Part shown: positions 49,001 through 58,535 of the stretch, piece by piece
How positions within the stretch are numbered: position 1 is the first letter of the stretch
Layout: the number at the start of each line of letters is the position of its first letter
DNA from: Symsagittifera roscoffensis
Taxonomy: Eukaryota > Xenacoelomorpha > Acoela > Convolutidae
Assembly: GCF_963678635.1 (NCBI RefSeq)
Contig: NC_087070.1
Span: forward strand, 45,677,467 to 45,741,466
Direction: 5' to 3'
DNA: 64,000 nt
Made by a program: the position numbers and the translations under genes
The notes under the pieces: generated by a model
What the model was told of the DNA's origin: nothing
Seen by the model: the letters and a program-made list of their open reading frames with translations, nothing else
Database searches by the model: none

Positions 49001-50212
49001 AGTAATAATTTGGAATAGAACAAACTGAATGCATCCACACTAACTTTGCATGTAACAAATCGCAAAGCATAAAACTACATTATGTATAAATTATGCATAT
49101 CAAAAATTTGCGAGATATATTGAGTTAGAAAATTTCTGAAATCGAGTTTTCATTATTGTTTTTGTTTGAAACAAATCACTTTTTTCGGTTCATTTGATGA
49201 TATAAAAATGCATCAACTGTGTTAACTTATTATCAATCGAATGTCAAAGCACATGCTATGAAAAAGCTGTAAAGGTGCCCCAAAAGTGGCACCAATATTT
49301 GCTACTTAGGTTGGAAAAAAAGAAGGTTCGCACTAATACACTGGCTTCGCAAATGTAAATAACCAGTCAACCGCTCCATGATGCAACAACAGCAATAACT
49401 AACTTGTCCCTCGTTAGAGAGAGCGGCGATGTGGATTGCGGATGGAGCCCATCTGACTCTCCTGATTAGAGTGAGGTTGGAGAAGGGAGCTAAGTTTGTG
49501 TAGGAGTTGGTGACCTTATTCGCCAACAGCTCCCGCAACTCAAACCAAGGACCAGGCAACAGCAACTGCAAACAAACTCAATCGTTATTATTAGTTTAAG
49601 TAAAAAAGAACATTGAATTTACTGAAATTTGATATATATTAACAAATATTATTCAAAGCTTACAGGCAGTGTAGAAACTGAAAATTTGCAAGAAAAAGAT
49701 TTCAACACATGCTAACAAGTTCCAGTTTAAAAAAAACTTTAAAAGACTTTAAAAAAAACAATAGAGAAACTTTACACAGAAACGACACACAGACACATTC
49801 ACTTAAATTACAACCTGAAATACCAATAATTTTAAGTAAGTTTCTTTTTATGCAAGTGTATTTTGTAAATGTTCATTTTATGTAAGCGTTTTATGTAAGT
49901 TCAAACCTGTCTATAGATGGCATTGCGCACGAATTCCAGACTCAAGTAGCGTGGAATGAAAATATGAACTCCTTTGTCCGAGCTGATCGCCACTACATTG
50001 CAACAAGATACATGCATATCTCTGACATGAAAACAACGCACTGGAGTCTCGTTTCGATGCAGCCATTTGGAGCAACCTGATTGGTCAGTGTCTCCAGTAC
50101 CGTTTAAAGCTTCATTTTCACTTTCGTCATCTTCGTCTGTGGATGTGTGAACAGATTGATCCAACATGACCACTTCTTCACAATTTGCTCCATTTGAGAA
50201 GCTGTCTTCCAT
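40003..50212 (-). CDS. GTF3C4: TFIIIC 90-kDa subunit (general transcription factor 3C polypeptide 4), 3 exons
   Basis: TFIIIC90 belongs to the factor that binds tRNA-type promoters and recruits TFIIIB for RNA polymerase III; the human protein also has histone acetyltransferase activity. Exons: 50212-49907, 49565-49404, 41358-40003, all GT-AG and phase 0, giving 607 residues (human 822). The N-terminus has an acidic stretch and then VVAISSDKGVHIFIP and VRWAPSAIHIAALS, the beta-propeller pattern of the family. The C-terminus is the best match: CSLC, then CNEAHDWPVC, two more Cys pairs and a final CSFCVMPLF, corresponding to the human CSLC, GHIW.RC and CPFCDSPVF zinc-binding tail. Intron 2 is about 8 kb. 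The shorter length lies mainly between the propeller and the zinc region; a missed exon there cannot be excluded. Confidence 0.87.
41830..42110 (-). mobile_element. Composite tRNA-derived repeat, copy 1
   Basis: Shares its full order with 48706-49100: 'cgcttcgcaaacac', 'gcctcgaattag', a tRNA-like part with B box (GGTTCGAAATC on minus), then 'caattttgcaagt' to 'tataaattatgcat'. The A box here is degraded. Confidence 0.65.
43968..44035 (-). repeat. tRNA-like promoter fragment
   Basis: On the minus strand a perfect B box (GGTTCGAACC) follows an A-box-like GAGGTGGCTAATTTGCC. It does not fold as a tRNA. Probably a SINE head. Confidence 0.4.
47512..47570. repeat. Short tandem repeat, three units of about 21 bp
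   Basis: Three copies of cttcaaaaagcgaaaaaaaa in a row. Confidence 0.8.
48706..49100 (-). mobile_element. Composite tRNA-derived repeat, copy 2
   Basis: On the minus strand a Leu/Ser-type tRNA head has perfect A (TGGCTGAGTGG) and B (GATTCGAATCC) boxes, and the anticodon region is present. The acceptor ends do not pair, so it is not a tRNA gene. Both sides match the copy at 41830-42110; this copy has about 90 bp more between head and flank. Confidence 0.75.
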
Positions 50213-52898
50213 TTAGAGACCGATATAGCCAAACGTTGGTCTGCAGATATTGTTTTTTTACAGTCAAAATAATCTGAAAACAGGTCAAAACTCAAACGTA
50301 GCCAACAGGTGGTAAAGAGTCAATGAACTCAACGAAACCAAAAATTTTGAAAAATATTTAAAGCTTCGAAGAAAAAAAAAGTGACAGATCACTTTAAAGC
50401 TCTTCGAATTGCAAGAGTCATTTATTAGCGACAAATTTTCCATACAAATAACCCAGTTAGAGAAAACTGGGTCAATTGTTTATGTAATTTATTCCGCTGG
50501 AAAAACAACGAAATGAAATCCGTTTTCATAAGTCACTAAAAACGCGATATTTATTCGTAACTGAAGATCGTAATTTGCCTTCCTTTAGCAAATCAATTTG
50601 CCTTCCTTTAGCAAATTTGACGTGAAAAAAGTTCCTTTAAATCAACACGACCTTTTAAGTGTCTTCACTACGTTCATTGACACTTGACCACTGTGTTAAT
50701 CAATACTTCACTACGTATATTTTGTAAATTAATATCTTTCTAATAACAAAGAAATTTTTTTCGCAATTGTTAGATCAATTGTGATCTATAAATTGCGACG
50801 GATATTTTCAATTCGAAAAATTCAGTCATAAATTGAGATCTTTCCGTTTGTTTTACTGCCTGTCGTACCCAAGCGCAATTTATACACGAGCGAGGATCCA
50901 CTGCGCACCCAAAATCACAAATAAGCGATTGAAGGCAAACTAATTGGGCCCATAAATTTTTAAAAGACTCAAATTACAATATTTAGAACTCGTTCCCCAC
51001 ATTTCAAACTTTTCCATTTCCATAACGTTGTGCATGCGTGATATTATGATCACAATTATGAAGAACAAATGTAATCAGGATAGTTATTTTGTTTTCCATG
51101 CGAAATTTCATTTCAGTATCAAAGCGTTAAATCAGTTTGTCGAATTTTTTAAAATGCGAGTGTGGGAACTGGAAAAGAGCTATATCAAGTTTTATAATTT
51201 ATAATTTGATTCTTTCATGAAAACTGACTGGCAAGCTTGGCTCAATTCAATTTACAACAAGACTTCTCGTGAATACCAAGCAATTGACAAATTAATTGAG
51301 AAAAAAAAGCTAATTAAAAAAAAAACCTTCATTTTATCCCCCTCACACGCTAGGCATGTAAAATACCAAGGGTGGGTTTAGCGTCTCGCATTGTGATAAT
51401 AGGATTAAATTGCTGGCCTCAATTCAATTTGGAACGCATTAATTGGCTTTTTACGCGTTATACGTACGCAAAATATCGCACTGTAATTATCCAAAATTGG
51501 CCAAATTAGCAATCTTTTAACGCCCGTAACTTTACAAAAAATATCACAGGTGAAATGTCTTTTTAAATTTGAGCTCAAAGCAACAATATCGTTCAGATGT
51601 TTTAAAAATTTGTAAACACCAAGCGCAGGTTGCTTGCCTCAGATCAATTTGGAAAGATACAATTTGTCGCTTACGATTTTTTAGAACGAAATATATCGCC
51701 AGTTAAATATCCCCATCTGAATTATAACAGTAATATAGTCGTCCAAATTCAGACCAATTAATTTGTTTTTGAAAAATGATCATAGGTGGAACATCTTTTT
51801 AAATCTGAGCCTCAAACAACAATATCTTTCACATGGTATAAATCAATTCCGTCAAAAATGCTTAGGGTGTTTTTTTATTCAGTCAAATTTCGACTTTTAA
51901 ACTAAGCATAAATAATCCGTACTTTCTTTGAAAATAGGAACAATTTTTTTGAGTGCGGAAAACGGGATTTTAGTAGACCGGTTTTTTTAGCAGACTCAAA
52001 ACAATTATAAAGCGTGATAGTTAACTTCAAACGCAGCAATGGCGATTAGGGACCGCTTGCTCCGCTGCGCTTCAATTCAACACGAGTGTTATTGTGCGCG
52101 TAACTCGTTTTTTGCCGCAAATTTAGACTGTTGTGTTTCTGAAGTTGATAGTTTTGTGATAGATAATTGACTTAATTGGGGAAGCTTGGCCCCAGATTGA
52201 GCGTCTTTTTGAGTCTGTCAATCAATCATCCATCACTTTATTACGTTGGTCTGCTAAAAGACTCATTTTTTACTTTTTATGCTAAAAGAATGGTCTGCTA
52301 AACGATCGGTCCCCGCGGAAAACATATCCGCTCAAGTAATTCGCGCTTATGCGTTGAGCATCATAGATAAATTCTAAGAGCGCTGATACTAATCCAATTA
52401 GGCTAAATTTCAAAACAACGAAACTTTACCAAAAAATATTGCAGGTGGAATATCATTTCATGTTTGAACTCAAGGATTAAATACTTTCACTGGGGTGCAA
52501 AAGCTTGAGCCACTAATTCAGATTGAAAAAAAAAACACCGAGCGCAAATATTCATTTACTTTCTTCGGAAGTCGGGACAAAACCACACCGAGCGCAATAA
52601 TTACTCGCTTTGTTTGAATGCCGCAACAGCATTGAGGAAGTTTGGGGAGCACAAGCACATAACACTTGATTTAAGCTTAAGAAGTAAACACCAACAGTCG
52701 AAGACACGGCAACTGAATTCAAAATAATCTTCTACACATGCAACACAAAATTGTTATTACAAAATACAGTTCACGTCTATTTATATCTCATTCCCATTTC
52801 CCTTTCTGGAAAGTCGCACAATCCAAAATCTCTCTTGGATCGCGATCTTTTTATCAAATCCAATCAATCAATTGAATATCCAATCAATTGAATATGAA
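50213..52898. other. Intergenic between GTF3C4 and YEATS4
   Basis: No ORF of note. Contains an 8-bp hairpin (ACCCAGTT/AACTGGGT) near 50452-50473, a two-copy direct repeat (atttgccttcctttagcaaa) at 50572-50620, and an upstream region for GTF3C4 without a recognisable TATA element. The stretch 51400-52000 repeats phrases such as 'gagctcaaagcaacaatatc', so it may be a degenerate repeat. Confidence 0.5.
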
Positions 52899-54029
52899 TC
52901 ACGTGACCACTTCGTACTTGTTCAGCTCCTCCTTCAGCTGTTCCAGCTTGGCCTGTTTGACCTTGAGAGTGTCCCGCAGTCTCTCCGTCTCCTCCGCCAC
53001 CTTCCGCCGAGTGGACATCATGTCCTCGTGGGTCTGATGCTTCACCGCCTCAAAATCAGTGTCGTGTCTAAATTTTAAAAAAAAACAGCCAATTTTTCAA
53101 ACCAGTCAAAGAATCGAAGAAAGAACTTTGGAACAGCACTTGCAATAAAACACAAAAATAGCACGGCAGCTAGACGAAAAAATGGGTTAAGTCATTCAAT
53201 CGAAAAAGCCATCGAACTATTATTTTACGTTTGTCTCGAATGCAGTTCCTTTGAGGAAAGATGCTGCGAAATACAACTGACAGCGATGAGCAAGTATTGA
53301 AAACAAAAGTTACCAAGCGGTAATTAAGCAGAAAATACTTGGGTAGACGATCGTTTAGCCAAAAAAATTTGAGCTCTAAGCAAAAAAAAACATGCAAAAA
53401 AAGGAAATACAAAACTAAATGCAATTAAAAAACAGTTCCCCTAGTGAATAAAAAACGAAATTAAAACAAAATTAGTTCCGCTAGTGAAAAAAAGATCGAA
53501 ATTAAAACGAAATTTGTTCCGCTAGTGAAAAACCTGTTAGAAATACTTACTTATGAATACCAAGTGACAGTGCTTTTGCCGTCCTTAACGCATCCACCAT
53601 CATCGCAGATGGCTCCAGGAACAACATTTCATCATAGTGCTCCCAAACCAACGGCTTCTTTCCCTGGATCAAATCGGGCGCCGGAAAAAACAACTTCAGA
53701 AGGTGATAAAAGGTCACTGGTTTCTCCTGGGGGTCAATAAAGGTCAGTTTGATTTGGATCTCAAACTCACCCCAACCAGTTTCTGTTATCTCGTACGGCG
53801 GTCGGTTTACCATTCGTCTCGGGTTTACGTAACTGTCGTGGAGTTTGAACTCGACTCGTTTCACAAAAACCGAGAGATCTTCGTTCATGTATGGTTTTAT
53901 GTAGACAGTCCACGAGTGTGTATGTCCATCTTCTTCTCGTTTTTTGCCAAGGTACCTCGAAACACTTCCAAACACGACTGGTTTGATCACAAGGTTGCTC
54001 ATTTTAGCAGCCTTCGGTTCACTCGCCAT
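52899..54029 (-). CDS. YEATS4: YEATS domain-containing protein 4 (GAS41), 2 exons
   Basis: GAS41 reads acylated lysine on histone tails and is a shared subunit of the TIP60/p400 and SRCAP chromatin complexes, linked to H2A.Z deposition. Exons 54029-53551 and 53067-52899 join in phase 2 and give 215 residues (human 227). The YEATS domain fills about 14-150: [16 protein letters not shown], then [16 protein letters not shown] with Tyr79 and Trp86, equivalent to the aromatic residues that sandwich the acyl-lysine, and [11 protein letters not shown]. Exon 2 is a C-terminal coiled coil ([16 protein letters not shown]), the part that binds complex partners. The first in-frame ATG (54029) is used; a GTG further up is not. 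Exon 2 is clearly more GC-rich than its surroundings. Confidence 0.97.
53430..53535. repeat. Minisatellite in the YEATS4 intron
   Basis: Three copies of a unit of about 45 bp containing 'gttccgctagtgaaaaa' and 'cgaaattaaaac', ending just before the donor site at 53550. Confidence 0.75.
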
Positions 54030-54093
54030 TGCGAAACTATTCACTAGCTATTTGTAGATGTTATCAACATGCGAAAACTGAAATAGTTTTTAG

Positions 54094-54322
54094 AGGATTA
54101 AGATTGATAGATCCTCCGTTACACGGCTATGAAACGCTTTTTAGAACTTCAAGCTGTAGAATTAACGTTTACTTAGAAAGCAAAACATTCCTAGACAAAT
54201 TTCTCAAAACGATGGAAAATTCTAGCGTAAAATATTTTCATCTATTGCAAACTTGGGCCGTTTTTTTGTGCGCAGTGAGAGAAAAAGATCTAAAAGAATG
54301 TTTACATTATTATTGGCCGTAA
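54094..54322 (+). other. Open stretch beside YEATS4, possible terminal exon
   Basis: After an acceptor-like 'gtttttag', 75 codons run open to TAA with balanced composition, including TFLDKFLKTMENSSVKYFHL. The first in-frame ATG lies two thirds along, so it would need an upstream exon. It is divergent to YEATS4. No family is recognised. Confidence 0.2.
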
Positions 54323-55532
54323 ATGACTACAGTTGTCTTAGAAAAAAAACGAAAAGCAAAAATGAAAAATGGTCAAATATTTTGCAAACAAAATGAACTG
54401 TAAATAAAAAACTTTTGGAAAAAAATGTTTCTCAACTATTCTGCCGTCCTGCACTGAAAGTCGAAACAATTTTGACACCGTGTGTGCGTGTTTTAATTTT
54501 TTATTTTCTTTATTCTTTACAAGCAAATAATGTACCACAAAATCTTTCAGTTGAAATTCGAACGACATTCTAAAAAATATCATTGTCGACGAAAGGCTTT
54601 AAATTCAAGAAAAGGCTTAAATTTTTTATTTTTTAGTCTAGGTATAGCGAGCGAGTAAAGTTTTTTATATGATATCTGTTATTCGAGCTATAAAAACAAA
54701 GGAAAACTAGTCATTGAAGGTTCATCTAGCGCCTCCTAAGATTTTAATAACTAAAATAAAAAATGCTGAAGTGTTGTGAAAATGCTGAAGTGTTGCTGAA
54801 GTGTTGTGAAGATTTTACTAATTTGCTTTCTAAAATTTTTCAATACCTACTTTTTCAAAAAAAAACATTATATACTTGCAAAACGTTGGGTCAAATCTTC
54901 AAGCGCAACGACATTTAACTTTTTAAGGCGCTGAAGTTGCTTTAACTACGTAAAACCATACATAAACTCCGCTTTCTAATCAGCCTAATCAAATCAGCGA
55001 TTAGTTATTCTGAAGAGTAAATTATAGACCAATTTTCTCAACACCTTTTGGCAACATCTTTTTTGAATCCAAATCACTTCTGGAAGAGCTTTGATGTCAT
55101 ATATTTCCTTACGACCCAGGGAGTTGTTGGAACGTTCGAATCGTCTTAAACAACGCGCAAATCAGGTACTGACAAATAAGTGATGGTTCATTGCTTCAAC
55201 CACTAACGCCATATTTCATCTCTAGGGGTATCTTATAGCTTAATTTGAATCCCCACACCAATTTAGGGCCGTGAATGGCTTAATCTTCACGGCATCGAGC
55301 ACCTAACAGCCAGTGACGCGACCAAAAATGCCTGATACGTTAAGCTGTTAGTAAATAGTCTAACAAAACAAAATGGTTTTAAAATATTCGAACTTACCGT
55401 AGTTTTTTCTTAAATAAGTGATCGGAAATTACGGTTCTACTTGTCTAGAAACTAGTCGGCAATATTCTTATCAGCCAATGAATAATTTTGAAGTTATCAG
55501 ACAGGCTAAACTACCCTAAGCAATATGTCATT
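54323..55532. other. Intergenic, nothing recognised
   Basis: AT-rich. A short tandem repeat (aatgctgaagtgttg) lies at 54763-54808. About 55065-55160 vaguely resembles the 10458/35448/47370 repeat. Confidence 0.5.
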
Positions 55533-55842
55533 CAGCAGCCGATTTAGGTGGGGGGTACGCCCTCCTTCCTCAGGGATTCGACACCCTGACGACCCAAAGT
55601 GTCCCCTCACTTTGTACTATTTTAAGTTCTCAATTTTTGGCTGACGGACCCGAAATTTGTTCAAAAGGCGCCTTTGACGCCAACATATACTAAAATGGGG
55701 GGAGCGCATTTTTTATGGCTTGTTTCTTCAAATTTTCGCATGCGGCGCAGAAAATCAATTTGTTCGACCTACAAAAGTCGATAAATTTTTTTTTGAAATT
55801 CTGTTGAAAATCCCCCTCGAGAAAATCCTAGATCCGCTTCTG
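55533..55842. mobile_element. hAT-type MITE, second copy, inverted
   Basis: It begins CAGCAGCCGATTTAGG and ends CCTAGATCCGCTTCTG. Flanks atgtcatt (55525-55532) and atatcatt (55843-55850) match at 7 of 8 bases. The body corresponds to 32505-32965 in the opposite orientation, with the minisatellite reduced to single units. Confidence 0.88.
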
Positions 55843-56383
55843 ATATCATTTAATCAAACAACACAAGAACGTAGTTTCTAAATGTTCACTATTTAAACAC
55901 TAACCGATTACGCTTATAAATTTTCTCCCCCCTTCCATCTGAGAATAAAATCCAAATTTCAATTAAATCTAATAAAGTAAATGTCTATGGCAGCGCGAAC
56001 AGTTTTCACAAATTGACCGGATTCAATTCAACCCCCATCAATTTGATCAAAAAAAGGAAACAAATTATGGAATCAACCACTAAATAGTTCCGTCTTTTCG
56101 AGGAAATTGAAACCGAAAACTGTGAACAGAATTACCCGAAAGAAGATGGGGCTAATCAGTCCGTTTATCACTCGATAATCATTCTTGATTGCTAATTGTC
56201 AAAATGCTTCCCAGATTACAGAACTTAACCACACCAAATAATTTGACAACTCTACCGAGAGAGAGATTTTCGAGAAATTTTATGATTGAAGAATTGCTCA
56301 AAAAACCAACAAATTACTTGCCAGCAAAACCCAGCGACGAGAAACGCTAAGAAAATCTTCGCTCGACCACAAAATACGATTAT

Positions 56384-58196
56384 ATGAAAACATCAGAATC
56401 GTTGAAACCAAGCTTTTCAAGTAAGCAATATTGTTTTCACGCAAGCAAAATCGAATCTCCGTTTTCAGAAACGCCCAGTGTATTATGAAAAACAAACGGT
56501 CAAGTTTTTTTGTTTACAGTTGAATCAGAAGTTCAGAGCCAAAAATAATTCAATCATTTTGATACCATTACATTTTTCATTGGCTAAGAAATTGTACATT
56601 TAGCAAATAATTGCACAATCTTCATTTTTCAATCATTAAGTTTTCTCGGTATTTCTGACACCTGACTCGTGAAGGACCCAAACCAGTCGAAGAACTAAAT
56701 AAGGTATGAGCAGTACAAAAAAGGCTTTGAAACGAAACTATTCAAAAAAACCTCTGGCGGTGAAAAATTTTGCCCAATTAAAAATTTTTGACAAAGCAAA
56801 AAAATTAAAAAAAAAAACGTGCGCATGCCATTGACCTAATTTATCATTTCTATTTTTTGAAATAAATGTACTTGTAGTCTCATCAACATTTATTTGGTTG
56901 TAATAAATGAAGTCTCAATTTTAAACTTTTTTATTTTGATAGTAGTCAAATTATACAAATAGTACTGCGTTTCAGATCACTCCTTTAGTAACAAAAATTA
57001 CAAAAATAACAAAAACTAGACCCGTTCTTCTCGAAAAAGACTTTTTCGATTTTTTTAAGAATCCGAATCACTACTTAAAGGTGAAAATTGACCCGAATCC
57101 TAAGTTCTTACTGACTTCTAGTGGTCGGAGCATAAATTAGTGCTAACATACATTTTCAGATATTGTACAGTTTTACCCAGAAGAAAGCAAATCATCGTGT
57201 ATTCCTCACAATGATTACTACAAGACAACATTTCCAGGATTCTTAAATATCAAACCAGCTGCTTCTTTTGGGTCTAAAAGTATCCTACATGCGACGGAAA
57301 TGAATACCACTTCTGGGAAATCAAGATCGAAGTTTCACCCTGGACGCCGAAAAAGAGCCAGTTTCTCCAAGTTCCAAGTGGATCAGCTCAAAAAAGAGTT
57401 CACGCATAACTGGTAAAATACCTAGATATATTTTTTTCAGATATAAAGCAAAGATTAAAACTCGGCTACGATTCGGATTTTAAACGATCATTTAGCTCGT
57501 TTTTTTTTGATCTGTTGCTCTTTAAAAATGGATAAGTTTGCACGTTCAGCGCTTTAAGGCAAAATTGGGCGGCTTAGATGACGCGTTTTCTCAACTAATT
57601 TTTTTTTGAAACTCAGTTATGAAGCCAAACCAATTGATTTTAAGCATACTCATGAATCGGCCTTTTCGCATTAATTGTTAGAAGAGTTTGATTGTATATC
57701 CCAAGAGTTAATGCAAAAAGGTTGATTCGTAACTAGGCTTAATACTCCTGTATGCGTAACCATAAGAGTAACCCTTGATCGGCGAGCAAAGCTTCTTCGT
57801 AACAAGGTGCCATAATTTACAGTAAACTTTGGATCAAGTAAACATGCGCACTCCAAAGCAATCATTCTCTTCAATAAAAGCATTCTTTTTCAGCCAATCA
57901 GAATTCAGAGTTTGTAATATTGGCTTTGCTCGTAATCTTTCATATTTTTGTCACATCGTCCCAAACATTTCATTTTGTTTAGTTTCATAAGAGAGGAAAA
58001 CCGAGTTGAGCTGGCTGCACGACTAGGCATGGGCGAAAACCAAGTGAAGGTGTGGTTCCAGAACAAGAGAGCAAAACTGCGCAAGAAAGCAATTCACAGT
58101 CAACAAAGTCACTGTCAGCATAGTTATACGAACACTAACCACGCCAACACCATATTGAGCAGATCGAACGATACATCTATGTTTCAAAAGCCATAA
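56384..58196 (+). CDS. Divergent homeodomain transcription factor, 3 exons
   Basis: Exons 56384-56420, 57160-57412 and 57983-58196 are GT-AG with matching phases and give 167 residues. The 37-nt first exon plus the start of the second encode KPSFSNIVQF, which loosely resembles an eh1 Groucho-binding motif. The homeodomain lies at 74-133: L16, F20, W48, F49, Q50, N51, R53 are all present, with Lys at 52 (WFQNKRAKLRKK). The DNA-contact residues suggest normal binding to TAAT-type sites. Small size, the N-terminal motif, NC at 23-24 and RAKL recall Hesx/ANF; FQNKRAK with LKKEF recalls engrailed. I do not assign a class. The introns cut before the second exon and at homeodomain codon 24. AATAAA lies at 58229. 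Confidence 0.92.
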
Positions 58197-58228
58197 ATCT
58201 TTGACATAAAAGAGACACATAATGAAAT

Positions 58229-58234
58229 AATAAA
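58229..58234 (+). terminator. Polyadenylation signal of the homeobox gene
   Basis: AATAAA about 33 bases after the stop codon. Confidence 0.65.
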
Positions 58235-58329
58235 ATAATAAGTGTGGTTTCTGCAATTCGCAAAGGATCTATGAAAGGGTAGTTTATAATGTTTCCCCAC
58301 GTCCCAGACTGCATTATTTTAAGGGCGAA

Positions 58330-58535
58330 TCTCCTTTTTGCAATTCAAGGCAGTTTTTTTGCGTCTAGTATTTTCACGTGGTACCAATAACTCACCGAAG
58401 TCGGCCAGGCTGAGATAGACCTGAAGCTAGAGGTCAAAAGAAAACTCGTCACTACACACTATCATTGTAATTACAGGGATCGAACACACAATCTGATGAT
58501 CGCAAAGAGAACGCCTAGCCATTATCCTAAGCATC
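58330..58535 (-). mobile_element. tRNA-derived SINE, family 1, second copy
   Basis: Read on the minus strand, 'ggataatggctaggcg' matches the A-box part of the copy at 23941 and 'tgtgttcgatccctg' its B box, followed by the same body ('gatagtgtgtagtgac', 'cagcctggcc', 'ggtaccacgtg'). The tail is truncated. Its 5' end abuts the minisatellite. Confidence 0.85.

Larger units (their letters stand above)
41359..49403 (-). other. GTF3C4 intron 2, about 8 kb of repeats
   Basis: No internal gene is supported. It contains composite tRNA-derived repeats (41830-42110 and 48706-49100), a tRNA-like head near 43968-44035, a dispersed repeat copy at 47370-47470 and a 21-bp short tandem repeat at 47512-47570. 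A pair of overlapping ORFs near 44973-45246 has repeat-like composition and is not called. Confidence 0.6.
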
